Positions 34,460-44,644 of a stretch of 64,000 nucleotides of DNA are shown here, piece by piece. This DNA comes from Xiphydria camelus (taxonomy: Eukaryota > Arthropoda > Insecta > Hymenoptera > Xiphydriidae). The stretch covers positions 9,055,647 through 9,119,646 of the forward strand of contig OY783197.1 of NCBI GenBank assembly GCA_963678675.1, read 5' to 3'. The notes beneath the pieces were generated by a model that had not been told where the DNA came from, did no database searches, and saw only the letters and a program-made list of their open reading frames with translations. Numbering within the stretch: position 1 is the stretch's first letter; each line of letters begins with the position of its first letter. The position numbers were made by a program, and so were the translations under genes.

Positions 34460-34814
34460 TTAAAAAATTTCGATCAAATTCACTTTTCGACAAATATTAT
34501 TTATGCACGTTTATTGGAAAAAATACTGAAAATTGGAAAAAATTAATAACTATTATCCCACTTTTCTATACCAATTGTACACTTATTTGTGTATATCGTA
34601 CATACCTAACACTTATTTTAAGGTTAGGATTCAGTACCACGGTGAAAACGTACGTAGTGATTGATTCGAATGTTGGCATCAAATATAGCATTCAACTTCA
34701 CACAATACACTCGACTATCGCGCCATCTAGATTCATTAGAGGGCGAAAAGCTAGTAACTAAAAGTGTGACCAAGAACTCGGACCGATTTCTAGCATCGTG
34801 GACACAGGCCCTTA

Positions 34815-35404
34815 GGCTATGTTGTGGCCATAGGACGATATGGTACGTAGCGATTTGTAGACTCTAGGTTATACGCTATTGGTCGGAGACGCAAGCACGC
34901 CGAACGATTGGCTCTGCTATCGTCGGCTGACGGCAATCGTCGCGAGAGAAGTTCCCTAGGGCGTAGGCACCTATGTAGCAGACGAGAAAGTATGGCGGTT
35001 GATACGTACTACATACCATATGTCCGCGATCAAAAAGCCCATAGCAAAATTGCGAGTTTTGCATGAGCACCTCTGTGGGTCTCCTCGTCCAATAGAATCA
35101 CCGGAGAAGCGTGAATGCGCATGCGTAGTCATCCGCGAGTACAGTTCGACTTCGATTTCGAGATGCGAGAATCGAAATCGAAGTCGAACTGCACTCGCGG
35201 ATGACTACGCATGCGCATTCACGCTTCTCCGGTGATTCTATTGGACGAGGAGACCCACAGAGGTGCTCATGCAAAACTCGCAATTTTGCTATGGGCTCTT
35301 TGATCGCGGACAAATGGTACGATTGTTTACAAAGTGGAATTTTTCGGAGCAATTGGGTGTTTTCACATTTTTCAGAAACTGGCTTAAAATGAAGATTATC
35401 GTGT
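34815..35404 (+). repeat. Promoter-like leader module, copy 3, interrupted by a palindrome
   Basis: ggctatgttgtgg through gagaaagtatggcggttg and, after the palindrome 35026-35317, gtttacaaagtggaattttt correspond to 2390-2160 read in reverse. The module thus continues across the palindrome, which marks an uninterrupted version at 2180-2210. Confidence 0.7.
35026..35317. mobile_element. Palindrome with CCATATGTCC ends, subfamily A, copy 1
   Basis: TA-flanked, 292 bp, arms mirror from CCATATGTCCGCGATCA through ctcgtccaatagaatcaccg and gcgcatgcgtagtc. The arms hold a CCAAT box and a palindromic gcgcatgcg, both typical of promoters. The open frames on either strand are products of the mirror symmetry. 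Confidence 0.9.
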
Positions 35405-35405
35405 A

Positions 35406-35721
35406 CCGTATGTCCGCGATCATTTGAACCATAGGAAAATTGCGAGTTTTGCATGAGCACCCCTTTGGGTCTCCTCGTCCAATAGAATCACCGGAGAAGC
35501 GTGAATGCGCATGCGTAGTCATCCGCGAGTGTGGCGTCGTCAGCAAGTTCAGATCGATTATTTCGATAACCGATCTGAACTTGCTGACGACGCCACACTC
35601 GCGGATGACTACGCATGCGCATTCACGCTTCTCCGGTGATTCTATTGGACAAGGAGACCCAAAGGGGTGTTCATGCAAAACTCGCAATTTTCCTATGGTT
35701 CAAATGATCGCGGACATACGG
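35406..35721. mobile_element. Palindrome with CCGTATGTCC ends, subfamily B, copy 1
   Basis: TA-flanked, 316 bp. It shares the CCAAT/gcgcatgcg arms with subfamily A but differs at the outer part (gatcatttgaaccatagg) and centre (gtggcgtcgtcagcaagttc). Nearly perfect arms around a 20-bp centre. Confidence 0.9.
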
Positions 35722-35803
35722 TACACCCGCGTGCACGGATTCTAATCATAAGTGACTTTCTAAAATGTCATTTTTAAACAGACTAGCCAATGAACAATTA
35801 ATT

Positions 35804-36580
35804 AGGTTGGCTGGTGGTCGAGGAAGTAAACTTCGGCGCCACCGAGCTAAACACCCTTTTTGACCGCCTGATTTGAAATATCGATACCTTGCTTTGAAAA
35901 CCTCGAAGTGCAATTTTTGACAAAAATTGCACTTACGAAATTTTCAAAGTAAGGTATCGATGGTATCGATATATCAATATGGCAGCCTACTTCATAATAG
36001 GCATTGCAGGAGTAAAGAATGAAAATATAACCTTAATTTATGAATCTATATGTAGTGAAATTGAAATAAAAAATGTAATATAAAATAGTTTTTTCGTGTA
36101 CAGTACCGAGTTGTAAAAATAAATCAAGGTTCATGGTTCCTTCTGTAAAAAAATCGAAAGATATTCGTCAAAAGTGGCTCGATTTCTTAAAATATGCACC
36201 TCATCATAGAAAAGGATTATGCGAAGTTCATTTTACTTCTGATCAATTAATAACTTTTAGCGGTGATGCAGGTAAAAATGAAAATTATTTAGAGCGTGTT
36301 CACATAAATTGGCTGACAGTACTGTATTCCCATTCCGAAGTATGGGAATGCAGTACTGTCAGCCAATTTATGAACATTTCTAATTTAATTAAATATGTAT
36401 ATTTATAGTACATATGGGAATTGTATTTGAATTTTATTTTGTAATTCATTTTTACAATTTTTTTTACCAGTCACATTAGTCACATTAGTGCAGCATTAAT
36501 AATATATTATAACCGTTTAAATTTGCCCGCGGGTGTTTCGCTCGGTGGCGCAATCTGCTTCAGTTTTGCCCAGCCAACCT
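35804..36580. mobile_element. TIR element with a THAP domain (AGGTTGGCTGG ends)
   Basis: AGGTTGGCTGG and its complement bound 777 bp; further inside, gcgccaccgagc and acaccc are also inverted. It contains a THAP zinc-finger fragment and an internal hairpin (about 36303-36392, ttggctgacagtactg). THAP fingers mark P-element-like transposases among others, so this may be a P-type non-autonomous copy. No clear target duplication is seen. Confidence 0.7.
36094..36408 (+). pseudogene. THAP zinc-finger fragment of a transposase
   Basis: The frame reads CTVPSC at 36097, then QKWLDFLKYAP, then CEVHFTSDQ, matching the C2-CH signature, the invariant tryptophan and the HF motif of a THAP domain (about 60 residues). 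No start codon precedes the first cysteine; ATG 36133 lies inside the finger. After about 36270 the frame runs into the hairpin and loses meaning. A truncated DNA-binding domain, as found in P-element and related transposases. Confidence 0.7.
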
Positions 36581-38012
36581 CATTGGGTGTGTGCACTAGT
36601 TACGAATGTTGCGTAATTGCAGTATAGAATGACGTAAAGAATTTGTGTTGCACGTATCATTGTTTAAAAATATCCAAAAATAGACAAATTTGCGATAAAT
36701 TAAAGGAAAAACTGCTGCGTCGAAATTTGGCAACTGAGCAAAATCAAAACGCGCTCTGATTGGCTGTGACGTCACGACCTGTACAAACAACCAGCTGTCA
36801 AACGGAGTTGCCTGTGTTTTTAAGGTATTTTTCTGTGATTCAGAAAGTTTGTTGTTTCTACGTCGTTCTATGTAATATCTGAAGTCGAACTGTCATAGTC
36901 TCATGTCATAGTCTCTCGGCACATTCACAAACACTTTGTCTGGAGTTCGCACAGAAGTATTCGTACATTTTGGCACAAAACACGATTTCCGGTGGACTTG
37001 TGGTGCATGCATTTTCAGCCACTTTCACAAAAAACGATGTAGAAGCAACAAACTTTCCGAATCACAGAAAAACACCGCAAAAACATAGGTAACTCCGTTT
37101 GACAGCTATTTGTTTGTACAGATCGTGACATCACAACCGCCATTACAGGCAAATTGCGATTTCGCGGGACATTTCCACATTTGAATTTTAGACTCAATTT
37201 TCTCATAAAAACTTGACAGCAAAATTTTTTAATTTATTAATATCATATATATACACGATAATCTTCATTTTAAGCCAGTTTCTGAAAAATGTGAAAACAC
37301 CCAATTCTCATGCCCTCATTAGCTACGGTGGCGTCTACTCTCGTTAAGGAGGATCGACTGTTTCTTTGGAGTCAAAAATGTGATTGAAAAAAATGTTTTC
37401 ACAGCGATCTGAAACGTTATGGAATAACAATTAAATGAATTATGAACCCATTTTATGCATCGTTCATGCCAAAAATCATTAGGAAATAAAATATTGAAAA
37501 ATTTATGGCGGACTATTAGAGCGTCAATGACTCCGGAATCGTTGTCAGAGGCTTCTTGTCCAACATTTTAAAGAAAAAAAGAAAATTACAAATAATCTAT
37601 AAAAACAACTCATAGGGAATGCTGAAGACATAAAACAGTTATTCGATTGATAATTCAGTATCATGGATATATGATTATAGTTTAAACATTTTTTATTGTG
37701 CGTTGCAATTTTCATTGTATTCTTGGCAACGTTGTACTCCACGATATTTTATATTGGCTGCAGTGACGCATGAACTAAAGTGGCCAGCTATGGCGGATGA
37801 CGCGAGCATGCAGCAAAGCCGGTATAAAGGCAAATTTTGTCAAAGAAGAAAAAGAGTTGTATAAGTAAAGGCATGATTTCGTTTCAACAATCATTCAACT
37901 TGGATAAAGATTTTAGGGACAATATTTTTTTATCGTTCCTAATCTTTCAAATTTCGCGCTCAGTTTGAATGGACGCCAGATAAGGTTCGGTCGGTTCGAT
38001 CTTTAAGCTGTA

Positions 38013-38164
38013 GGCCTATTCTGTAACTCGTTACGATCCGTAACGACGGTTGTCGTTAGCATTAGTCCAATCAGGACCCCCATCACAACGGAATACTTGA
38101 TCCTGATTGGACTAATGCTAACGACAACCGTCGTTACGGGTCGTAACGAGTTACAGAATAGGCC
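38013..38164. mobile_element. Palindromic MITE (GGCCTATTCTGTAACTCG ends)
   Basis: TA-flanked, 152 bp. ggcctattctgtaactcg and gtaacgacggttgtcgttag are mirrored almost perfectly around a small centre (accccc...acggaa). Confidence 0.88.
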
Positions 38165-38171
38165 TACTGTA

Positions 38172-38487
38172 CCGTATGTCCGCGATCATTTGAACCATAG
38201 GAAAATTGCGAGTTTTGCATGAGCACCCCTTTGGGTCTCCTTGTCCAATAGAATCACCGGAGAAGCGTGAATGCGCATGCGTAGTCATCCGCGAGTGTGG
38301 CGTCGTCAGCAAGTTCAGATCGGTTATCGAAATAATCGATCTGAACTTGCTGACGACGCCACACTCGCGGATGACTACGCATGCGCATTCACGCTTCTCC
38401 GGTGATTCTATTGGACGAGGAGACCCAAAGGGGTGCTCATGCAAAACTCGCAATTTTCCTATGGTTCAAATGATCGCGGACATACGG
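38172..38487. mobile_element. Palindrome with CCGTATGTCC ends, subfamily B, copy 2
   Basis: Same as 35406-35721 but with the asymmetric centre reversed, so it stands in opposite orientation. Shares its right-hand TA with the next palindrome. Confidence 0.9.
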
Positions 38488-38489
38488 TA

Positions 38490-38791
38490 CCATATGTCCG
38501 CGATCAAAGAGCCCATAGCAAAATTGCGAGTTTTGCATGAGCACCTCTGTGGGTCTCCTCGTCCAATAGAATCACCGGAGAATCGTGAATGCGCATGCGT
38601 AGTCATCCGCGAGTGCAGTTCGACTTCGATTTCGATTCTCGCATCTCGAAATCGAAGTCGAACTGCACTCGCGGATGACTACGCATGCGCATTCACGCTT
38701 CTCCGGTGATTCTATTGGACGAGGAGACCCACAGAGGTGCTCATGCAAAACTCGCAATTTTGCTATGGGCTCTTTGATCACGGACATATGG
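38490..38791. mobile_element. Palindrome with CCATATGTCC ends, subfamily A, copy 2
   Basis: Same as 35026-35317 with reversed centre. It abuts the subfamily B copy with a single TA between them. The right-hand TA has become TC. Confidence 0.88.
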
Positions 38792-39309
38792 TCAATCGTC
38801 TCCCATAAGGCGATATGTTAAAAGTGGTCAACTTTAGAATAAAATAACGAAGAAACTAGACGGTCTATATTGCTCAAATTTTCGTATTAAATTGCAAATT
38901 GCACTTTAGTTCCACAGAACATTTGACCAATGAACACCAACAACCGATTAACATCGCGCATCCAAGAACTTTCTCCGCCGTATGCGTACGCGCCCATAAT
39001 CGGTATCGCTACGCGATGCGGTACGAATGAGTGCTCTGTCAAAGTGCAGCAAATAATCGAGTATTTATTACACGAAGAACAAGAAATATCGACAACAGAG
39101 CAGTGGAAACCGAAAATTCGTGTTGACTGACCATAGTCCACGAATTTCCAAGATTTTCCACTTCGTAAAACAAAAACCGGTGCTGCGCGATCGTAATATA
39201 ATTCTTATCTATCGGCCGCGCCCAGCAAAAACTCTCCCCACCGTGATTCACAACGATATTCGACAACTTTCCCGTCAATTAAATACCGCAAAAATATCGC
39301 CGACGAGAA
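38792..39309 (+). promoter_or_regulatory. Upstream region of ARPC1
   Basis: This is the non-repetitive stretch before the ARPC1 start. GC content rises near 38970-39060 (cgtacgcgcccataatcgg, gcgatgcggtacg), as expected of a promoter or leader. The short open frame at 38930-39130 has no similarity I recognise. No TATA box or initiator could be fixed. Confidence 0.35.
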
Positions 39310-42300
39310 ATGTCGGAAGTTCTCAACTTTGGTATCAATGCCATCACGTGTCACGCCTGGAACAAGGATAGAACAGGTAAGAATTAAAAATTCTCTCAAC
39401 GTTCCACCGATCCTTCGATTAATCTCAACGGCTCGTCTCCTCATCTGATGCAGAAGTAGCAGTATGTCCAAACAATAACGAAGTGCACGTTTACAAACGT
39501 TCGTCGTCTGTATGGAAAATATGGGAAGTCCTGCAGGAGCATGACCTGCGAGTGACGGGCATCGATTGGGCCCCGACTACCAATCGTATCGTTACATGCG
39601 CCGCAGATAAGAATGCGTACGTCTGGGCGCAGGGTGAGGACGGCAAGTGGATTCCTGCCACCGTTTTGCTGCGCATCAATCGGGCGGCCACTTGCGTCAA
39701 ATGGTCTCCCTTAGGTATTGTATAAGTGTGAAAACACTTTAAGCGTTTTCCACTGGGTGCATCAGGTGCACGTTTGGTTTTCGAGGATGATCCAGCTGTG
39801 ATATCACAAATCGCATCAAACACCAGCTAGATTTCATCCCAGTGAACCGTACATTCACAAATTAGGTGGTAAGTGCATCTACAATGGAAGAAGCCAATAT
39901 AATGTAAAGGTTTAAGAGTCAAAATCGAAATAATGAAAAATATTAACTTTAAAGTAAATAAATTAACACCAATCGAGCTGGCTGTTGAGAACCATGTCGA
40001 ATGGAACATGTAAAATTCTTTTAAACTGTACAAATACTGCATAAAGTTTCACATATCCTCATAAATTCTCATATATTTCATATGAGAATGTACAGGGTTC
40101 TATGTGGTGTTTGTAAATTTTATGAGAATGCCATACAGGGTGGCTACAGACCTGGAAAACCAGGAAATGTTAGAGAATTTGATCAGTCAGAGAAGTGTCG
40201 GAGAATTTTTGATTTTTTTCTAGAAATTATAAATAGTTAATTTTTCAAAATTTCACCATTGATACATTCACAATAGGGTTTACGCTGCTGCTTCAGATAT
40301 CTCCAGTAGTAGCGCACATGTGTCCCATCGATTAAAATTAAGGTCTCTATCATCAATGTTACCTTCTTAGCATATAAACGTTTTTGCAACCTCGTGTTCT
40401 TGTATTACAATTATTTATAGCTTTGTTGATTTGATTATACAAAACTCCTAATACGACAAATATCAGGGAATACTTACAAAATTTCATCTGAAATAGTCAG
40501 GGAATTTTATAATCAAGTTTTTGCATCCACCCTGTTGTAACTCCTTTTCGACAAAGAGTACATACATACATCCAGTTATATGATAATTACTTTTCACATG
40601 CGTATTATGAATCCTGGGTAATAGTACTACTACGCAAAGACGATGCCTTTGTCTAAAAATACGTGCACGCTTTAATGACACAAAAGCATACTTGCACTGA
40701 AGCTAGTGCCCCGTCTCTTGACTTGACAGGGAGGCACGAATTTCTGCACTCGGTGCGCTCTGAGGGTAGTTCTTGTTCCGAGTGCAATGTACGATGCTCC
40801 GTTAGTGCACTCTAGACATTTCCAGAGGAATGAGTTTCTAGCACTCGATGCACACGAGTATAGCCAGTGGAGAGCGCTATAAACAACGCTCGATTCATTT
40901 AATAATGTAGTATACATCATCAGAAAACAAATTCGCGGTTGGATCCGGCGATCGTTTGATATCTGTCTGTTACTTCGCGTCCGAGAACAATTGGTGGGTC
41001 TCCAAGCACATAAAGCGTCCCATACGCTCGACGGTGACCGCGCTGGATTGGCATCCCAACAATAAGATACTAGTGGCCGGATCGACGGACTACAAAGTGC
41101 GCGTGTTCAGCGCGTACATTAAGGGATTGGAGGAGCCTCCCGAAGCCGATGCGTGGGGCGGCAAGCCCAATTTGGGAACTCTGCTCGCCGAATTTCCCAA
41201 TTCTCCGAACGGCGGTGAGTGGGTTGCGAGATTTCGAGGGATTTAGCTCGCTTTTGCGGTTGCGAATTGTCGTTATTATTCGTAAAGGTGTGATTTCGCT
41301 GAAGCCGTCGGCGGTAGCGGCCGGCGGTAGCCGCCAGCGGTATCGTACTGCTTCAGTGCTTTTTAACCATTAGAGGACGGGGGTGGTCCCTTTAGGCCGG
41401 TTTCGTCAACGCTACTCTGAACGCCTGTATCTACCACCAGCGCGCTAGCGGCTACCGCCGGCCGCTACCGCCGACGGCTTCAGCGAAATCACACCTTTAG
41501 GCTGCTGGTAGAATTGGTACGGTTTTGTACATGCCTGCTTCCTCTCAAAGTTGGCTAAAATCGAGACCAATCTCTTACAGGGTGGCGACAAAAATCTGTC
41601 CTCAAAATTCCCTGAGATTTCCCTGATTTCCAGATGAAATGTTTGTGAATTTCAGAGTTGCAGTCATTGAAACGCGTAAGAAACATGTTCACTTATCGGC
41701 TGAGCAGAAAATCAAATTCACATAACTCAATAATAAGACAATCAAAATATTTACTAACAAATGGTCACCGCTTATCGTAGTAGTGAGTGTTACTCGTTAC
41801 TTATCATCAGACAGCTCATGGCTTAGTATGGGACTTTGTATTATAATAACAAAGTCATTATGTTTTACGGCGTCACAAAACTAATCGTCGAGTTCTAGCA
41901 TATTTCCCTGAGTTCGCAAATTTTCTTGAGGTTTCTAGATTATACAAAATTCTTGAGATTTCTTTGATTTCCCTGATATCCGATTTCTTCGCCACCTTGT
42001 CTTAGCAATTTACTTTGGTTCGATGCGTAATGTATCCTATAGTATCGTAACGATAAATTTTAGTATTTTTAAGCGCGTTTAAGGTATTTTTGTTAATTAT
42101 GTATATTTGTCATCGAAGTTTTACTTCGTTTAGACTGTTATTTAATGTTTTGCTTCGTTTAGTGAATTTTTTATTTTCTCTAAAAAAGGCATCGCCATTC
42201 GATTCAGAAAGCTTCTATTGTATTATTCCCATCATCGAACTTGTTTCAAGTTACGGCAGGGTTTTCGGTTTACAGAAATGAGTCATTGCTTTGCGACAAT

Positions 42301-44644
42301 ATTTTGTCCATTATCTTGGAACGATATGCTTTGAAACGAAACCCTCGTTCATACCGACGTTAATTAGTACGATATTTGAACTTGTTATAATAAATACGTT
42401 ATACTCTTTCGCTTTCACACGACGAAAGTGAAAACTAAATCTCAAACGTGACTACCGAGATATACAAATTTTTCTTTACCTTCTCAGGCGGTTGGATACA
42501 CGACGTCGCGTTCAGCTCGTGCGGCAATAAGATTTGTTGGGTCGCGCATAACTCGTCAATATGCCTCGCCGATGCCACAAAAGGAAACGCAGTTATACGA
42601 TTGTACACGGAGCACCTGCCGTTTTTGAGCTGCGTCTGGATCGGACCCAACTCCATCGTGACCGCGGTAAAAGCGGAGGACGTAATTCATGACGTGTCAT
42701 TACATAACGCATTGTTTATCACTATCAGAGTGAAAAGTCGTCCTGAAACGTTCTAAGAACCTTATCTTAGGATATGAAGGGTTTCTTTCAAAAACAACAT
42801 TTGTCAAAAACGCCAATCCCTGTAGTATTGGTAATAATGCCTACTCTTTCGTTGTATCTAGCCGTGTAGTGGTGCCTACTCTTTCATTATAATATAATAT
42901 AGGGTAAAGTCGGTAAATACGCCCCACATTTCAAAAAAAATCATAACTAGAGGAATTTGAAACAAACTTTATTTTAAAAAACAACAAAAATTTGGGAGGA
43001 CACTTCTTAAAAAAAAAAATACGACAAAAATTATCAAATAGCTTCTACAAAAAATAAAAAAACCATTCACGTCAAATGGGGCGTATTACCCACCTCAGGG
43101 GGAAATACGCCCCATATACTTAATCGCCTTCTGCAGATAAATTTTTGGCACAAACATCACAAACTGTGCCATGGGAGGTACACGTTTCATGTAGCCATCC
43201 ACGACATGCTGTGCATTGAATCCAGTCCACTTTGGACTTCGTGGTGTAATAGTGGTCTCGACATTTGACGCAAATATCTTCCGCCTCGTCAGAGAGTTCG
43301 TCCGACGATTCCAAAGGTAGACACATCTCAGAATTTGATGACGCGACTCCGAATTTTGACTCTTCTGGCCTTTTTCTGCATTCCCTGTACATCTTTTATG
43401 ATTGGCTGGCTCTAGGTGGGGCGTATTTCCAAAACCGGGGGGAAATACGCCCCACCGTTTAAATCTCCACACGCTACAGGTGCTAACAATCTACATGTTT
43501 CAGTTTTTAGTTTAATAAACGTACTTTCTGACGCCGTACTTGAAACTTACAAAATACACAATCACAACTCAATAATTCGGTATCTATAAACTTACGAGCA
43601 AATTTGTAGTACTCAAAGACACCAAATTTTATTCACAAAAGAAATTTTATTTCCACAACGCTAGCTGAAATCTTAATAAGTGCGCGAGTTCTCTGGTAAG
43701 ACACAGACATTCGACTGATGACTACCGCCTCAGCGACATATACCGACGCATAATGTAGTTTCCATGTACTGGGGCGTATTTCCTCCCGGGGCGTATTTAC
43801 CGACTTTACCCTACGGCTAAATACAACGAAAGAGTAGGCATTATTACCAATATTACAGGGATTGGCGTTTTTGACAAATGTTGTTTTTGAAAGAAACCCT
43901 TCATATCTTATCCTTTCGCTAACTTTAATCTGATGCAGTTAGAAACATTTTACTGTAGAATAATTCCATGCCTTCAGTGCCACAGTTCATCATCGGACTT
44001 GAATCCCTATTTAAACCATCTCCTCCTTGAAAATACATGTTGAAGAGAGGCTATGGGAAATTCAGAAAAATACTTCCTTAATTTCCTGTAGCCTCTTTTT
44101 GACTGAATTTCTCAGCAAGTTTTTGATTGAAATTGCAATATTCTCAGACAAATGACATATCCTCTCTCGTAAACCATAATTTCTATAGCGCTACGGAATG
44201 CTACCCTTTGTACGCAAATTCGAAAAAGGAAGGCCTCCACAATGCAAAAACTCATCTTTTCCAGGGCCACGGCTGCTTGCCGATGCTGTACTCCGTGGAC
44301 GATAACGGCCAATTGTACTTCGCGACAAAGTTGGACACCACGCAGAAGAAAGAGATGGCCGGCTTATCGGCCATGCGAAAGTTTCAGTCTCTCGACCGAC
44401 AAGCGAGGATAGAATCAAATGACAACGCCTTGGACAGCATACACCAGAATACGATCACTTGCGTCCGTAAAGTGTCGAACGGCGAGTTTAGCACAAGCAG
44501 CTTGGACGGACAACTCGTCATTTGGGATCTCAAGGTACGCCGACGAACGAATCTTCGTGTTTTCTCCGTTTCTCGATCGCTTATCGTATACGATTTTGTT
44601 TTCAGCTCCTCGAGAACTCCATCGCTAGCCTGAAAATCGTCTGA
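39310..44644 (+). CDS. ARPC1: ARPC1, Arp2/3 complex subunit 1 (WD40), six exons, complete
   Basis: Exons 39310-39376, 39454-39714, 40924-41214, 42488-42666, 44265-44534 and 44606-44644 join in phase to 368 residues, close to the 370 of animal ARPC1A. The start reads [22 protein letters not shown]40 blades follow with hallmark sequences of the family: [98 protein letters not shown] and LVIWDLK; the end is [12 protein letters not shown]1 is the beta-propeller of the Arp2/3 complex, which nucleates branched actin in the cytoplasm. Introns 2, 3 and 4 hold transposons; introns 1 and 5 are about 75 bp. Nothing suggests damage. Confidence 0.97.
40136..40534. mobile_element. CAGGGTGGC-type MITE in ARPC1 intron 2
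   Basis: CAGGGTGGCTAC at the left and CCACCCTG at the right are inverted over 8 bp. The interior has aattttt and ctggaaaaccagg motifs shared with 41578-41999. No clear target duplication. Possibly hAT-like. Confidence 0.5.
40535..40923. other. Remaining part of ARPC1 intron 2
   Basis: It contains short repeats of gcactcgg/gtgcactc (40745-40860), probably an old element. No gene is seen. Confidence 0.4.
41285..41497. mobile_element. GC-rich palindromic MITE in ARPC1 intron 3
   Basis: TA-flanked, 213 bp. aaggtgtgatttcgctgaag and gccgtcggcggtagcggccg are mirrored at the other end. The very GC-rich arms contrast with the surrounding intron. Confidence 0.85.
41578..41999. mobile_element. CAGGGTGGCGA-type MITE in ARPC1 intron 3
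   Basis: CAGGGTGGCGA and TCGCCACCTTG are inverted ends; TCTTA flanks both sides (41573-41577 and 42000-42004). Interior repeats ttccctga. No gene. Confidence 0.65.
42902..43811 (-). mobile_element. pogo/Tigger-like element with GGGTAAAGTCGGTAAATACG ends
   Basis: Perfect inverted ends GGGTAAAGTCGGTAAATACG flanked by TA. Repeats of ggggcgta occur inside. Only the 3' end of a transposase gene remains (PHD-like finger, minus strand). 910 bp, so an internal-deletion derivative. Confidence 0.85.
43120..43392 (-). pseudogene. PHD-like zinc finger, C-terminal end of a pogo-like transposase
   Basis: The minus-strand frame ends with C-x2-C (CVKC), a hydrophobic segment VDWIQC, C-x2-C, the H-x2-C of WLHETC, and CDVC, giving the cysteine/histidine spacing of a PHD or similar zinc finger of about 45 residues. 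Insect pogo-like DDE transposases often end this way. The catalytic domain is absent. It is in antisense orientation to ARPC1 and should be removed with intron 4. Confidence 0.75.

Larger units (their letters stand above)
30648..34811. mobile_element. PIF/Harbinger element, nearly complete (4.16 kb)
   Basis: The ends AGGCCTGTGTCCACGATGCT and complement of GGGCCTGTGTCCACGATGCT run on as inverted repeats for over 40 bp (gaaatcggtccgagttct). The 3-bp duplication TTA flanks it (30645-30647, 34812-34814). The repeat at 2341-2400 has the same flanks joined with a single TTA/TAA, an empty site. It contains a MADF adaptor gene (plus) and a DDE nuclease gene (minus), convergent, plus two passenger MITEs on the left. 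One frameshift separates it from being fully intact. Confidence 0.95.
35724..37345. mobile_element. Split CACCCG-type MITE (left half, insertion, partial right half)
   Basis: 35724-35803 matches the left arm of the MITE at 14689-14901. ctcatgccctcattagctac at about 37307 and following matches its centre, but the right end is missing. Between them lie the THAP element 35804-36580, a diverged inverted pair (about 36755-36875 and 37015-37150) and a displaced piece of the leader module, so the region is rearranged. Confidence 0.6.
42771..43907. mobile_element. Palindromic MITE in ARPC1 intron 4, split by a pogo-like element
   Basis: gatatgaagggtttctttca through gcctactctttcgttgta on the left (42771-42866) is mirrored at 43814-43907. 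The pogo-like element is inserted in the loop. Confidence 0.8.

Noticed and set aside
35026..38791. Several open frames of 90 to 167 codons with near identical products on both strands
   Set aside because: They repeat within palindrome arms and show no domain; open frames are expected from the GC-rich arms.
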